Numbered from the stretch's first letter, positions 1-12,319 are shown. The stretch: DNA of 64,000 nt from Papaver somniferum (GCF_003573695.1 NC_039359.1:135619939-135683938), one strand, 5' to 3'. Notes: generated by a model not told the origin, from the letters alone. Translations and numbers: made by a program.

Positions 1-385
1 GATCAATCTTTGAACAATCTTATAAGAAAAGATAAAGGAATAAAGAATAACCACTGCTCTAGATTTTCTCTCTCCTATTTACTTGTTTCTCACTCAGAAA
101 AGATCTCTCTCCTTTTCCTTTACAACTGAGCGGCTATTTATAGAAAATTACGTAGTGGATGACAGCTAATATGTCCTTTTTTTTCGGATATGACTTGCGA
201 CATTCTCGCATCCTTACAAATGTTAATCTCGCAAACTCTCTAATTTTCGTAGGACCATCACATTTTTCTCATGATTTACCTGACGTCATTTATTATTTCG
301 TTTCTGAAGTTATTCTGCGACACTGCTGTGTTGTGTTGTTAATAATTTCGCTGAGGCATTATTGCTGCGAGATTCTGATCCTACA
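1..385 (-). repeat. T1 3' LTR, cut by the window edge
   Basis: This is the 3' LTR of the minus-strand T1 copy. Base 1 aligns with base 87 of the complete LTR at 8371-8841, so about 86 bases lie outside the window. Its plus-strand end is the motif ctgatcctaca, as in the other copies. A polypurine tract follows directly. Confidence 0.9.
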
Positions 386-399
386 TCTTGCCTCTTCTC
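386..399 (-). other. T1 polypurine tract
   Basis: Read on the minus strand this is GAGAAGAGGCAAGA directly before the LTR start TGTAGG. It would prime plus-strand DNA synthesis. The same tract borders the LTRs of T2 (8842-8855), T3 (34640-34653) and T5 (63740-63753). Confidence 0.8.
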
Positions 400-585
400 A
401 TATCTTCTCTGCGAAGTAGAGAAGGATGTGAGAAATGCCGCAGTTGTTCATCTCTTCATATTCTGCATTTATCATACGTATTCTTTCTTCCATCTATTTC
501 TTGACACGTCTTCCGTAACCGCTGCTTTTCAACCGCTCACGTCTTTTCGCGTTAATGGTGTTTATTTCTTCGAGTAAAAAATATC

Positions 586-600
586 TTCTTTATATATTCT
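586..600 (+). promoter_or_regulatory. TATA box of the T1 antisense gene
   Basis: A TTTATATATTC motif lies about 160 bases before the antisense ATG at 754. It sits inside the element, not in the LTR, and points against retroviral transcription. The same motif is kept in T2, and T3 has TATATAAA at the matching place. Confidence 0.5.
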
Positions 601-753
601 TCTTACTCTTCTTTCCATTTTCTTTTTACTTTCTCTTCTCTTTTTATTCTCTCATCTCTGCAACTCTATTGTTCTTCCGTAAGTTCTGCTACTGTAATTC
701 TTCCCTCTTCAATCTTCTTACTTTTTATCCATTCCCATAATCTATATTCAGAT

Positions 754-3460
754 ATGCCTCCAAGTGGCCACAAACATGAGAAAAACTTAAAAGACGTCCA
801 AAAAGATCTTGCTGAGAAAGGTTTCACACTTTCTACCATTCCTGGTGAAAGTGCCAAGTCAATTCTTTCTATCAAACTTTTCTCTGATCAATATTGTGAT
901 GATCAATCAATCATAATTTCGCTAGGTCAAATTCTCGCAGGTCTCCCCATTCCTCTTTATGACCCAGATATTCCTCTGTTCTATGAAATTCTCGCTCACT
1001 CGGGATTTTCGCGAGCTATCTTCCAATTGAGTTGGGATTGCATCCGTCTGATGCTAGAGTTCGCTACCTATGGTGCTGGTAAAGGATCTCTTCACTCCAA
1101 AGAACTTAGGGATCCTAAATTCGCAGACTTGGAGATAATTGCTGAAAAATACACAGTAGGGAGTTTGTTTTTAAAATGAATTTATCTCCATGAAGAAAGA
1201 GAATACTCGCTGGGGTATTCGCTTGAAAAGGAAAGATAATATTGATGAAGCTAAAATACTCATGCAAGACATTGATTGGCATTTTTGGTAAGAACATAAT
1301 TCCTCGCAAATCCAAAGATGATACATGGTGTGTTTTTCCCTTGATGCTGAAAGGACCTTACATTGCTGGGTCAAATGTTCTTCCTGAGAATCTCGCTTCC
1401 TATCAACCTTGGGTATTCTCTTGGCCCGATAAGGAGAAGGAGGTATGTCTCTTCCAGTTTCACCCACTTTATATTTCTTTATTTGTCTTTATTCTTTTGT
1501 TCGCTGATTCTTGCGACATTCTACAGATACAGAAACTGAAAGATAGCTATCACAGGACTGGGAAGGCTAGTACCTTGTTAGCTCTTCGCTCATACACAGA
1601 TGAGGTAAGAAATATTCTCTTATGATTTTAAACAGTATATTGTTGCCTCTATTTCTTATTTCTATCTGTGTGTGAAGATTATTGCTTAAATAGAAGATCC
1701 TGTCAATGTTGAGAAGATTGGTGATAAAGGAAAAGGTGCTCTTCGCAGGGAAAAACCAACTGCTCCTCCTTCAAAGACGAGAAAAATCCGTTCTTCCTCT
1801 CCTTCAAATATTCCTTCTCATGAAAACTCCAAGAGTGATGAGGATGATGAGGATAATGATGACCTTGTTGCAAATGAAGATTCTCCATCTGAATCTTCTA
1901 TGGATAAGCTCTCTGGCCTCTTTTCTGATTCTTGGCAAGGAATGGGAGATAATCAATTCGCTAATAACTGCAAAGATCTCTCTACGATTTATGATGTTCC
2001 TTTATTGGATGGTGATAATTCTTTTCATGGAGTTTCTAGATCGGTGACTCCCAATTTCCTGCATTCTCTTAATAGTCTGGTATGCTTTCGTCCTTTTACT
2101 TCTTCATTATTGTAACTCAAAATCTCTTTCTATTTTAATACTATTTACATATTCTCGCAGGCTAGAAAAGCTTCTTTCGCTGTTTCCTCAGATCTGGAGA
2201 GGAGACGCGAAATTCTTGAAAAGAAGAATCTTCAATTTCGTACAAAAAATGAGGAACTAGAAGCTGAAGTCAAATGTCTTCGCGAAAAGAACAAACAACT
2301 AGAAATTGATTCTTCTTCATACAAGAACAAAATCTCTAGTCCTCACCAAGCTAATAATCAACTCTATGGTATGTTACTTTTCTCATTTCCCTTCATTCAT
2401 CATCTTGTTGCTTTATCTTATTTAATTGATCCTTTTTGCTGACATTTATGGTCTTTCTGATGAAGCTACCATTCTTCGTTCATTTCCTAATGCCTTGGAT
2501 AATGATACCCTTCTTGAGCGTCTTAATAAATCTTTAAATAGTTTCTCAAATGATAAAATTTCATTTCTTTCTCTGAATGAACTGAGATCCAAATTTCGCC
2601 TCTTAGAGATTGACCATAGATATAGTTTAGGATTAGCCAACCGATTTAAGCGTCTCTTTCTTAATTCTAAAGAGAAAATCAATGAGCTAAGAACCAAAAT
2701 TAGCGGTCTCATAGATGATAAGGATCGCATCTCTGATAAAGGTGCCAAGGCTTTGGAGAAATTCCAAGAAACCCTTCTTGAAGTTCAACTTGAACGAGTT
2801 GAAGATAACCGCAAGAATACCGAGCTCTGCGAAAGAGAAAACCAAATTCGTTCTCGTCTCCTTATAAATAATGAGGATGAATTCGCTTGGGCGGCGAAAA
2901 TCTTAGACGATGCCAGAAAAGATTTAAGTGTAAATGTTAGTCTCGAAGTTGAGCATACAGCGTTGATTAGAGATATGATTTCTGACAGAGAAGGTTATTA
3001 ACTGTTCTTCTTCACTAATCTTTTGTTTCTTATGAATTTTCATCAAGTTATTAATTGATTGCCTTTTGCTCACAGATTCTGAAAGTAGATATCGCGAAAG
3101 AATTGAGGAACTTGAAGCTGAAAAAGAGGAACTCACAAAGAATCTTTCTTCTCGCAACGATAAGTATTCTAGATTAAAGAATCAAATCAAGATCACTGTT
3201 GCGAACTTTAAGAACGATGCTATGCATTTTCGCAATCAAACTATTCAAATGGTTTGTGATGACCATAGTATTCCTCATTCTGATTATCCTTGTCTCTTGG
3301 AGGAGATCCCAAAGAACATTCTTAGTCTGACTATTTCTGATAGCGAAGCTGATGATGAAGAATCTGATGGTGATGAAGGTTCTGATGGAGATAAAGTCTT
3401 GATGCAGACAAAGAAGGGAACAAGTCTGATAAAGATGATGAAGGATCAACTAAGAAGTAG
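754..3460 (+). pseudogene. T1 antisense intron-containing gene, decayed
   Basis: This is the T1 copy of the gene best seen in T2 at 9210-11938. Exons by alignment and GT/AG sites are 754-1442, 1527-1604, 1678-2079, 2161-2368, 2442-2993 and 3076-3460. The N-terminal region resembles the putative plant transposon (Transposase_28-like) proteins encoded antisense in some Tat elements. The middle is coiled coil and the tail is rich in Asp, Glu and Ser. Damage seen: a frameshift near 1170, a one-base insertion near 1280 shared with T2, a GAA-to-TAA stop at the start of exon 3, loss of the AG acceptor before exon 5 (gct where T2 has gcag), and a frame change in the acidic tail. No function can be shown; a nuclear role is inferred. 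Confidence 0.7.
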
Positions 3461-3844
3461 TCTTTGTTTCTTTCTTTAATCTTCTGTAATACTTGTACAT
3501 TTATTCCTCCTTTCTGTATATTTGCGAATTCTTTTGGTTCTCCATATTCCTTAATATATGAGTTTCTTTCATTTTGACCTGTATTCATTAAAACAATTCT
3601 TCCTTGCAATATGGTTAATCAATATAATCATTAATTTTTTAATTTTTGCGTAAATCTATCATGTGGAGACAAATAACATTTTAATTTTTGTATCCAAATG
3701 AGAGATTTTGCAGATTTTTCTTATTTTGTGCCTCAACTTCGCAGTTGTTTATGTATAATTTCGCAATCATATGCAAAGTGAATTTTGATTCTTTTCAAAG
3801 TCTCATTCCTGTGTGGTCTTATTTTTCCTTCCTAGTTAAAGGTC
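3461..3844. other. AT-rich spacer after the T1 antisense gene
   Basis: There is no coding signal here. It corresponds to 11939-12320 in T2 and the reverse of 31215-31585 in T3. It probably holds the 3' untranslated region of the antisense transcript. T1 lacks a stretch near 3683 that T2 keeps. Confidence 0.5.
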
Positions 3845-4745
3845 TTATTATGCCACCTCTTGTCATTGCGACAAAATCGCAGGACGTCCTTGCACTTACA
3901 TGCAAAAAACCCATTAATCTTGCCTTAACTTTTTTCTTTTGTATTATGTCCTCTTCAGGAATGTTGCGACAATATAACAGGCCTAAATATTCTTGCGAAA
4001 ATAAATCCCCATTACATTGCCGTCTTGCGACGAAATCGCAGGACGTCTTAGCACTTTCATGCGAAAACCCATTGATCTCGTCATATCTTTTTTTTAGTAT
4101 TATTGCCTCTTCAGGATTGTTGCACAAATATGACAAGCCTTAATACCCTTGCGAGTAAAAAGCCTCATGAAATTTGCGTCTTAAGACACTTATCAACTCT
4201 CCAATGGAGGGTGCCGCCCTTATCTCCCCCCTGGTTGCGCCTTCAAGGAGGCGTACTTCTACCATACAAGGTTAGCTCCTCACATCCAGTGTTAACAACA
4301 ACCAGTTGTTTTCGCATCCTCTTATCCATTTTACCTATAGGGTTTAGGTTACGAGACTGCACCCTAAGTGGGGTTTTCTTCGGGCCGAGTGCAGTATAAG
4401 CCAAGACTTGCCAAGAATGGCAAGGTACGTTCCAGACGCCCCTGGCACTCTTGAATCAACTGTGTACCTCGGCGCCTTGATCAGACTCTGCACTCCTTGG
4501 GAGAGTCCTTATTACCTTAGTCGCCCAACCTAAGTCATATGCTTAAGCTGAGAATCCAAGGTGCCTCTCCCGGATGGGCTTTATTGACCCCAAATCTCCA
4601 TGACTCAGGTTCCGGTGGCGGTGTAGCCTTTCCCTGAGCCATGCAACAGGTACCCCCTTATATGACGTACTTTAGGTCTTACATTTGCCTCTTGCGAAAT
4701 TGTATTCGCGAACTAGGGTGTACGCCATAAAGGTTCGCCCCTTTC
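3845..4745 (-). other. conserved non-coding module of T1
   Basis: The module has two parts. From about 3857 to 4180 there is an imperfect tandem pair of a unit of about 160 bp; both units carry the motif gcaggacgtc and the phrase cctcttcagga. From about 4181 to 4740 follows a stretch clearly richer in G and C than the rest of the element, with the marker tcccggatgggctttattga near 4569. No long frame is kept between copies. The same module occurs in T2, T3 (reverse) and T4. It lies between protease and antisense gene, where pol would normally be. Confidence 0.75.
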
Positions 4746-4991
4746 TCTTTTGTCATTGTTCTCTGATTGTCTTTTGTAGAATTCATTATCTCTGCGAGAT
4801 TCTTGCACATCATCATATTGTATTTGCATTTCTCAATCTTAATTTTTTCATTCAATAAAATGTACTTTTGAGAATTTTATTTATTGCGAGAGTGTCGCAA
4901 TAAATCAATCATTCATACATTACCTTAGCTATCCTCTGCTTCTTTGTTATTTTCTGCTACTGCTTCCTGGTAGTGGTATGTTCACCATTTC

Positions 4992-7900
4992 TTATTCTGA
5001 GCTAGCATTAGTTTCGCAACATCTCTTTTTCTTTTCTTTCGATTGCATCCACCATAAACCTCTCACTTCTTTGTGTCTCTTTGATTTTGTGTCGCCAATT
5101 TTCCTTCTTGTTTGCTCTTCCTTCGCAGGATTCTACCTCAGTTTCGTAACACCTCTTTCCTTCAACCCAATCTCCCTTTATGATTCCTACACCGCTGGGG
5201 TGAGGGAATTTGATTCCCTGGTGGAAAGTTGAAGCTACACCTAGGATTCCATGTAGCCAAGGTCGACCAATTAATGCATTGTAAGGTGATTCTACATCAA
5301 CGACACAGAATAGGATTTCAGAAGATATTCCCTTTAATGGAATTCACATAGTAACCTCCCCTTTAGGCTTGTTGGCAGTACCATTAAAACCATATATCTT
5401 ATCGGTAGATGGTATAAGATCATCATCTCTTCCTCTCATAGTTTTATAAGTATGATAAAATAAGATGTTCACAGAGCTTCCAGTATCGATTAGAATCCTA
5501 TTAATATCCCATGAATCTTCAGCTTCATCATCCTCATCTTCTTTCGGTTTTGGATTAATTTCTAATTTTACTACCAATGGATGTCATGTACCTCTTCACC
5601 TTCGGGGATTTCTTTTGCGGTAAAAGAAATAATATGATTCTGCCATTCCTCTAGTGGCGAGATTTTCGCAATATTCATAATTTCTCTTCCATCATTATCT
5701 CTTGCGAACACTCTACTCAAAACATTGTCATGAAAATCTTCAATTGTCTTGTATGAATGTATGATAGAGTGACAGAATAGATTCTTTGCTTTTGCACCAA
5801 CTTCTATGAAGAATGTTTACTCCTTTTTCATCGTGTTTACTTTTTGATGCTATGGTGGTGGTGGCAATGGTTGAGATTTTGGGTGCCCTACCAAAAAGTG
5901 GTTTAGTTTTCCTTGATCTATCATTCTCAGAATAATTCTTTTTACATTTCTGCAATCATTTGTAGTATGTCCATGAAAATGATGATAAGAACAAAACTCA
6001 TGACTTCTGTGTTTTGGTGGTGGTTCCGTTCCCATGTTCCATGGTGTTGGTATATTCTCCATCAAAATTATAGCTTCCCATATTTTCTCCACACTTGCAT
6101 TTAGAGGTGGCATCTTGATTTCTTCCCATACCACCTTGTGACCTCCTTGTCCTCTATTATAGTTTTGTCTTTGACCTCCATAAGTTTCTTTCGGCTGATC
6201 GAGTCTTTGAATTTTGTTATTTCCACCACGATTTTAGAAAATTCTTTTTCTTTCATACTCCTCTTGATATCGGCTTCCCATAGCCACCAATTTCTGTTGA
6301 TTGCTGCTCGTCACCTTTTCTTGTTGTACTTGCGAAGTGCTCGCCACTGTGTTTATTAGTTTGGGTAATAAGCTTGCATTTGTTGTTTGTGAACTGGTGT
6401 TCGCAACCGTATATGATTCCATTTCATTTTTCCTTTCTTCTAGAGCAATATATTCTTCCTGAAGTTCTCGCAATTCAGTCATTGTGATTGTATTCTTGAC
6501 TCTGAAAATTTGGAAATACAATAGGTTGGTTGCAAACATAGCATTGATAAATGATAAGATAAGATATCTCTCATCTACACGGCCAGCCATTTCGCTACAC
6601 ATAGTCCTCCATCTTTTAGTTAGGTGCTTCAAACTTTCGCCAATCCTTTATTTTAATCCAAACACGTCTTCAATATCAGGTCCCGAAGAATTATTACTTA
6701 TATATGCCCCCAGGAATGTAGTCTGCAAATGATTGAAGGATGTTATTGTATTCTTTGGTAGACCTTCGAACCATTTTAACGCCTCCCATGTTAAGCTGGA
6801 TGCGAAATACTTGCATAATACATCATCATGATTTTCCCATTGCAACATGCACCTCACGTAGGCTTTAATGTGTTGAATCGCACAAGTTGTTCCATCAAAA
6901 ATGCTGGTTAATGAGGGAAAATTGCATTTCGGTGGTATTCCTCCTAGTTGTACTTCCCTTGTAAATGGAGTTTTCGCAGATTCTTCTATAGCTTCATCCA
7001 ATTGTCTTCTGCCTACTTCTCCTCTATTATTTAGCATTCCTCTCATTTCTTCTAATTATTTTAAAATATTTTTATTTACACCTGAATTTTGATCAATTGG
7101 TCTTTTTAATTTCGCGTCCCTTCTTCTGCGTTCATATCTTTCTTCTCTCGCGAAATTTCTTCTTCATCATCTTCATGTCTTCTTCTTCTGCGATTCTCTT
7201 CCTCATCTCTATCTTGAATTCGCATATGATGATGTCTCTCATTTTCCCCTCCATGATTTTGTTCATTTCTCATCAATTCCATTCGCTGTCTTTCAGCCAT
7301 CCTCTGTACTCTATCATACTCTTCATTGATATTACCGTTATTCCGGTTTTGTGTTCGTCTTCTTTCTCGATTGTCGTGATTGTTCTGGCGAATTGTTTCC
7401 TGAAGCTCTTGTTCTTCCATTTCCGCTCTCAATCTTTCACGTTCGCAAATTAAACGTGCTTGTTTAGCATAATGTCTTTCAATTTCTTCTTCAACTGTTT
7501 GTTGATTTCTTTGAGCTGCTCTCTCATGTAAAATTCTCCTTCCTTTCTCTCGATTCCCTTCGCCATCTTGATTATTTTGTCCCTGACGTTGTCCATTCTC
7601 TTGATTTCTATCATTTTGCCTATCATCAAAAGTTTCATTTTGTGGAACGTAACGATCATTAGTCCTTTCTCTATTTTCGCGATGTTCTTCATTAGGATTT
7701 GATATTTCTTCTTAAATACTATTTTCGGCATTAATTGTGGGTGAGTTTCGCCTCATCTCTCTTCTAGTCGATCTTGAATATGATTTTGTAATACTTCTCG
7801 ATCTTCTACTCTGTAGTCTCATATTTTCCATCCTCAATTCGTGATTTTTCCTTGTTAGATTTGCATGTTCTTCTGCATCAGATCTTCTTTCTTCATGTAT

Positions 7901-8260
7901 TCTTCGTCTCAATGTTTCTAACGCTCCAATTTCCTCATCTCCATGAATTATTCCTTCATCTGCTTCTTGATTTCTCTCTACCTGTCTATGATTTCTGGTT
8001 TGATGCTCTTCTTCTACTTCTTCTGCTGAATTTGATTGCCAAGTGTGTATACTCACCCTATCATAATCTGTATTCCTTCCTTGTACTAGTGTTTGTTGAA
8101 CTGGTGGTTGAATTTGATTTTCTCTATTATTTCTCATTCTAGTAGATTCTCCCATTTCACTTCTTTCCCTTCCAGCAGTTCTCTTACTTCTTCTAACAGT
8201 AGTTGGTTGTTCTGATGTATTTCTTCTTCTAGCCATTTCTTCAATATTAATGAATTGCAA
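4992..8260 (-). pseudogene. gag-pro: T1 gag-protease, Tat-like, decayed
   Basis: Translation starts at 8260 or, more likely, at the in-phase ATG at 8236 (MARRRNTSEQ). Order: a long charged N-terminal part rich in Arg, Glu and Asn; the Retrotrans_gag-like core from about 7046 to 6250 (motifs LCKYFASSL and WFEGLPKN); a CHHC knuckle CSYHHFHGHTTNDC near 6000 (C-x2-H-x4-H-x4-C); and a retropepsin with ILIDTGSS near 5490 and ALIGRPWLH near 5260. The frame ends near 4992. No reverse transcriptase, RNase H or integrase follows. Breaks: a CAA-to-TAA stop near 7712 and several frameshifts, including one near 5577. Core, knuckle and protease style all fit the Tat/Retand/Ogre branch of Ty3/gypsy. Confidence 0.82.
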
Positions 8261-8350
8261 GAGATTATGTAAAATCCTTAATCAATCACTCCAAATCTTC
8301 AAAAATCTCAATATTAATCTTCAATTTTTTCTAGAATAATCTTCAATCCT

Positions 8351-8367
8351 CCCTGTTTCTAGCGCCA
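8351..8367 (-). other. T1 primer-binding site, tRNA-Asn-like
   Basis: On the minus strand TGGCGCTAGAAACAGGG lies three bases inside the LTR edge. Its first 11 bases match the complement of the 3' end of plant tRNA-Asn as I remember it; the rest diverges. It fixes T1 as a minus-strand element whose 5' LTR is 8371-8841. Confidence 0.65.
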
Positions 8368-8370
8368 TTA

Positions 8371-8841
8371 TGTAGTTGCAGGAAATCCTACACTACACCC
8401 CTCACAAGATTTCATTAACATTCAACTCATTTTAGATTAACAATCTTAATTTTATTGATCAATCTTTGAACAATCTTACAAGAAAAGATAAAGAAATCAA
8501 GAATAACCACTGCTCTAGATTTTCACTCTCCTATTTACTTGTTTCTCACTCAGAAAAGATCTCTCTCCTTTTCCTTTACAACTGAGTGACTATTTATAGA
8601 AAATTACGTAGTGGATGACAGCTAATATGTCATTTATTTTCGGATATGACTTGCGACATTCTCGCATCCTTACAAACGTTAATCTCGCAAACTCTCTAAT
8701 TTTCGCAGGACCATCACATTTTTCTCATGATTTAGCTGACGTCATTTATTATTTCGTTTCTGAAGTTATTCTGCGACACTGATGTGTTGTGTTGTTAATA
8801 ATTTCGCTGAGGCATTATTGCTACGAGATTCTGATCCTCCA
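8371..8841 (-). repeat. complete LTR shared by T1 and T2
   Basis: This 471-bp LTR runs from tgtagttgcagg to ctgatcctcca on the plus strand. The T1 primer-binding site touches its left edge and the T2 polypurine tract its right edge, so it is at once the 5' LTR of T1 and the 3' LTR of T2. A TATA box (ctatttatag on the plus strand, near 8590) gives the LTR promoter on the minus strand. Confidence 0.9.
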
Positions 8842-8855
8842 TCTTGCCTCTTCTC
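8842..8855 (-). other. T2 polypurine tract
   Basis: On the minus strand GAGAAGAGGCAAGA directly precedes the shared LTR. It is identical to the T1 and T3 tracts. Confidence 0.75.
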
Positions 8856-9044
8856 ATATTTTCTCTGCGAAGTATAGAATGATGTGAGAAATGCCGCAGC
8901 TGTTCATCTCTTCATATTCTGCATTTATCATACGTATTCTTTCTTCCATCTATTTCTTGACACGTCTTCCCTAACCGCTGCTTTTCAACCGCTCACGTCT
9001 TTTCGCGTTAATGGTGTTTATTTCTTCGAGTAAAAAATATCTTC

Positions 9045-9052
9045 TTTATATA
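9045..9052 (+). promoter_or_regulatory. TATA box of the T2 antisense gene
   Basis: TTTATATA lies about 160 bases before the antisense ATG at 9210 and is conserved in T1. The intervening leader is rich in C and T, as plant 5' untranslated regions often are. Confidence 0.5.
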
Positions 9053-9209
9053 TTCTTTTTACTCTTCTTTCCATTTTCATTTTACTTTCTCTTCTCTTTT
9101 TATTCTCTCATCTCTGCAACTCTATTGTTCTTCAGTAAGTTCTACTACTATACTTCTTCCCTCTTCAATCTTCTTACTTTTTATCCATTCCCATACTCTA
9201 TATTCAGAT

Positions 9210-11938
9210 ATGCCTCCAAGTGGCCACAAACATGAGAAAAACTTAAAAGACGTCCAAAAATATCTTGCTGAGAAAGGTTTCACACTTTCTACCATTCCTG
9301 GTGAAAGTGCCAAGTCAATTATTTCTATCAAACTTTTCTCTGATCAACATTGTGATGATCAATCAATCATAATTTCGCTAGGTCAAATTCTCGCATGTCT
9401 CCCCATTTATCTTTATGACCCAGATATTCCTCTGTTCTATGAAATTCTCGCTCACTCGGGATTTTCGCGAGCTATCTTCCAATTGAGTGGGGATTGCATC
9501 CGTCTGATGCTAGAGTTCGCTAACTGTGGTGCTGGTAAAGGATCTCTTCACTCCAAAGAACTTAGGGATCCTAAATTCGCAGACTTGGAGATAATTGCTG
9601 AAAAATACATAGTAGCGAGTTTCTTTTTAAATTATGAATTGATCTCCATGAAGAAAGAGAATACTCGCTGGGGTATTCGCTTGAAAAGGAAAGATAATAT
9701 TGATAAAGCTAAAATACTCATGCAAGACATTTATTGGCATTCTTGGTAAGAACATAATTCCTCGCAAATCCAAAGATGATACATGGTGTGTTTTTCCCTT
9801 GATGTTGAAAGGACCTTACATTGCTGGGTCAAATCTTCTTCCTGAGAATCTCGCTTCCTATCAACCTTGGGTATTCTCTTGGCCCGATAAGGAGAAGGAG
9901 GTATGTCTCTTCCAGTTTCACCCACTTTATATTTCTTTATTTGTCTTTATTCTTTTGTTCGCTGATTCTTGCGACATTCTACAGATACAGAAACTGAAAG
10001 ATAACTATCACAGGACTGGGAACGCTAGTACCTTGTTAGCTCTTCGCTCATACACAGATGAGGTAAGAAATATTCTCTTATGATTTTAAACAGTATATTG
10101 TTGCCTCTATTTCTTATTTATATCTGTGTGTGAAGATTATTGCTGAAATAGAAGAGCCTGCCAATGTTGCGAAGATTGGTGATAAAGGCAAAGGTGCTCT
10201 TCGCAGGGAAAAACCAACTGCTCCTCCTTCAAAGAAGAGAAAAATCCGTTCTTCCTCTCCTTCAAATATTCCTTCTCATGAAAACTCCGAGAGTGATGAG
10301 GATGATGAGGATAATGATGACCTTGTTGCAAATAAAGATTCTTCATCTGAATCTTCTATGGATAAGCTCTCTGGCCTCTTTTCTGATTCTTGGAAAGGAA
10401 TGGTAGATAATCAATTCGCTAATACCTGCAAAGGTCTCGCTACGATTTGTGATGTTCCTTTATTGGATGGTGATAATTCTCTTCGTGGAGTTTCTAGATC
10501 GGTGACTCCCAATTTACTGCATTCTCTTAATAGTCTGGTATGCTTTCGTCCTTTTACTTCTTCATTATTGTAACTCAAAATCTCTTTCTATTTTAATACT
10601 ATTTACATATTCTCGCAGGATAGAAAAGCTTCTTTCGCTGTTGCCTCAGATCTGGAGAGGAGACGCGAAATTCTTGAAAAGAAGAATCTTCAATTCCGTA
10701 CAAAATATGAGGAACTAGAAGCTGAAGTCAAATGTCTTCGCGAAAAGAACAAACAACTAGAAATTGATTCTTCTTCATACAAGAACAAAATCTCTAGTCT
10801 TCAGCAAGCTAATAATCAACTCTATGGTATGTTACTTTTCTCCTTCCCCTTCATTCATTCGTCCTGTTGTTTTATCTTATTTAATTGATCCTTTTTGCAG
10901 ACATTTATGGTCTTTATGGTGAAGCTACCATTCTTCGTTCATTTCCTAATGCCTTGGATAATGATACCCTTCTTGAGCGTCTTAATAAATCTTTAAATAG
11001 TTTCTCAAATGATAAAATTTCATCTATTTCTCTGAATGAACTGAGATCCAAATTTCTCCTCTTAGAGATTGACCATAGATCTAGTTTAGGATTAGCCAAC
11101 CGATTTAAGTGTCTCTTTCTTAATTCTAAAGAGAAAATCAATGATCTAAGAACCAAAATTAGCGGTCTCATAGACGATAAGGATCGCATCTCTGATCAAG
11201 GTGCTAAGGCTTTGGCGAAATTCCAAGAAACCCTTCTTGAAGTTCAACTTGAATGAGGTTAAGCTAACCGCAAGAATACCGAGCTCTGCGAAAGAGAAAA
11301 CCAAATTCGTTCTCGTCTCTTTATAAATAATGAGGATGAATTCGCTTGGGCTGCGAAAAAATTAGACGATGCCAGAAAAGATTTAAGTGTAAATGTTAGT
11401 CTCCAAGTTGAGCATACAACCTTGATTAGAGATATGATTTCTGACAGAGAAGGTTATTAACTGTTCTTCTTCACTAATCTTTTGTTTCTTATGAATTTTC
11501 ATCAAGTTATTAATTGATGGCCTTTTGCTCACAAATTCTGAAAGTAGATATCGCGAAAGAATTGAGGAACTTGAAGCTGAAAAAGAGGAACTCGCAAAGA
11601 ATCTTTCTTCTCGCAACGATAAGTATTTTAGATTAAAGAATCAAATCAAGATCACTGTTGCGAACTTTCAGAACGATGCTATGCATTTTCGCTATCAAAC
11701 TATTCAAATGGTTTGTGATGACCATAGTATTCCTCATTCTGATTATCCTTGTCTCTTGGAGGAGATCCCAAAGAACATTCTTAGTCTGACTATTTCTGAT
11801 AGCGAAGCTGATGATGAAGAATCTGATGGTGATGAAGGTTCTGATGGAGATAAAAGTTCTGATGGAGATAAAAGTTCTGATGTAGACGAAGAAGGGAACA
11901 AGTCTGATGAAGATGATGAAGGATCAACTAAGAAGTAG
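9210..11938 (+). CDS. T2 antisense six-exon gene, coiled-coil protein with acidic tail (nearly intact)
   Basis: This is the best copy of the antisense gene. Exons: 9210-9900, 9985-10062, 10136-10537, 10619-10826, 10901-11452 and 11535-11938, about 775 codons in all. The introns are 73-84 bp with GT donors. Exon 1 carries a region like Transposase_28/plant mobile-type proteins (motifs IIISLGQI and FQLSGDCIRLMLEFA). Exon 3 has a basic nuclear-type signal (PSKKRKIR) and a Ser/Asp/Glu stretch. Exons 4-6 form a long coiled coil, then an acidic tail ending GSTKK. The ATG at 9210 is conserved in T1 and T3. Faults: a one-base insertion near 9745, a CGA-to-TGA stop near 11252, and the acceptor of intron 5 changed to AA. 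Antisense genes of this kind are known from Tat elements; the function is unknown. Confidence 0.68.
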
Positions 11939-12319
11939 TCTTTGTTTATTTATTTAATATTTTGTAATACTTGTACATTTATTCCTCCTTTCTGTATATT
12001 TGTGAATTCTTTTGGTTCTCCATATTCCTTAATATACGAGTTTCTTTCATTTTGACCTGTATTCATTAAAAAAATTCTTCCTTGCAATATGGTTAATCAA
12101 TATAATCATTAATTTTTTAATTTTTGCGTAAATCTATCATGTGGAGACAAATAACATTTTATAATTTCATTCATTCCCATACTTGCCTCTGTTATTTGTA
12201 TCCAAATGAGAGATTTTGTAGATTTTTCTTATTTTGTGCCTCAACTTCGCAGTTGTTTATTTTGACCTGTATTCATTAAATAAGACCATCCCTGTGTGGT
12301 CTTATTTTGCCTTCCTAGT

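Noticed and set aside
4103..4399. Frames in the conserved module (for example 4103-4399 and 62090-62359).
   Set aside because: The frames differ between copies and carry different stops; conservation is at the DNA level only.
7106..8260. Plus-strand and alternative-frame ORFs over the gag N-terminal region (Phe/Leu-rich proteins).
   Set aside because: They are complements or shifted readings of the Arg/Glu-rich gag; composition and lack of conservation show they are shadows.
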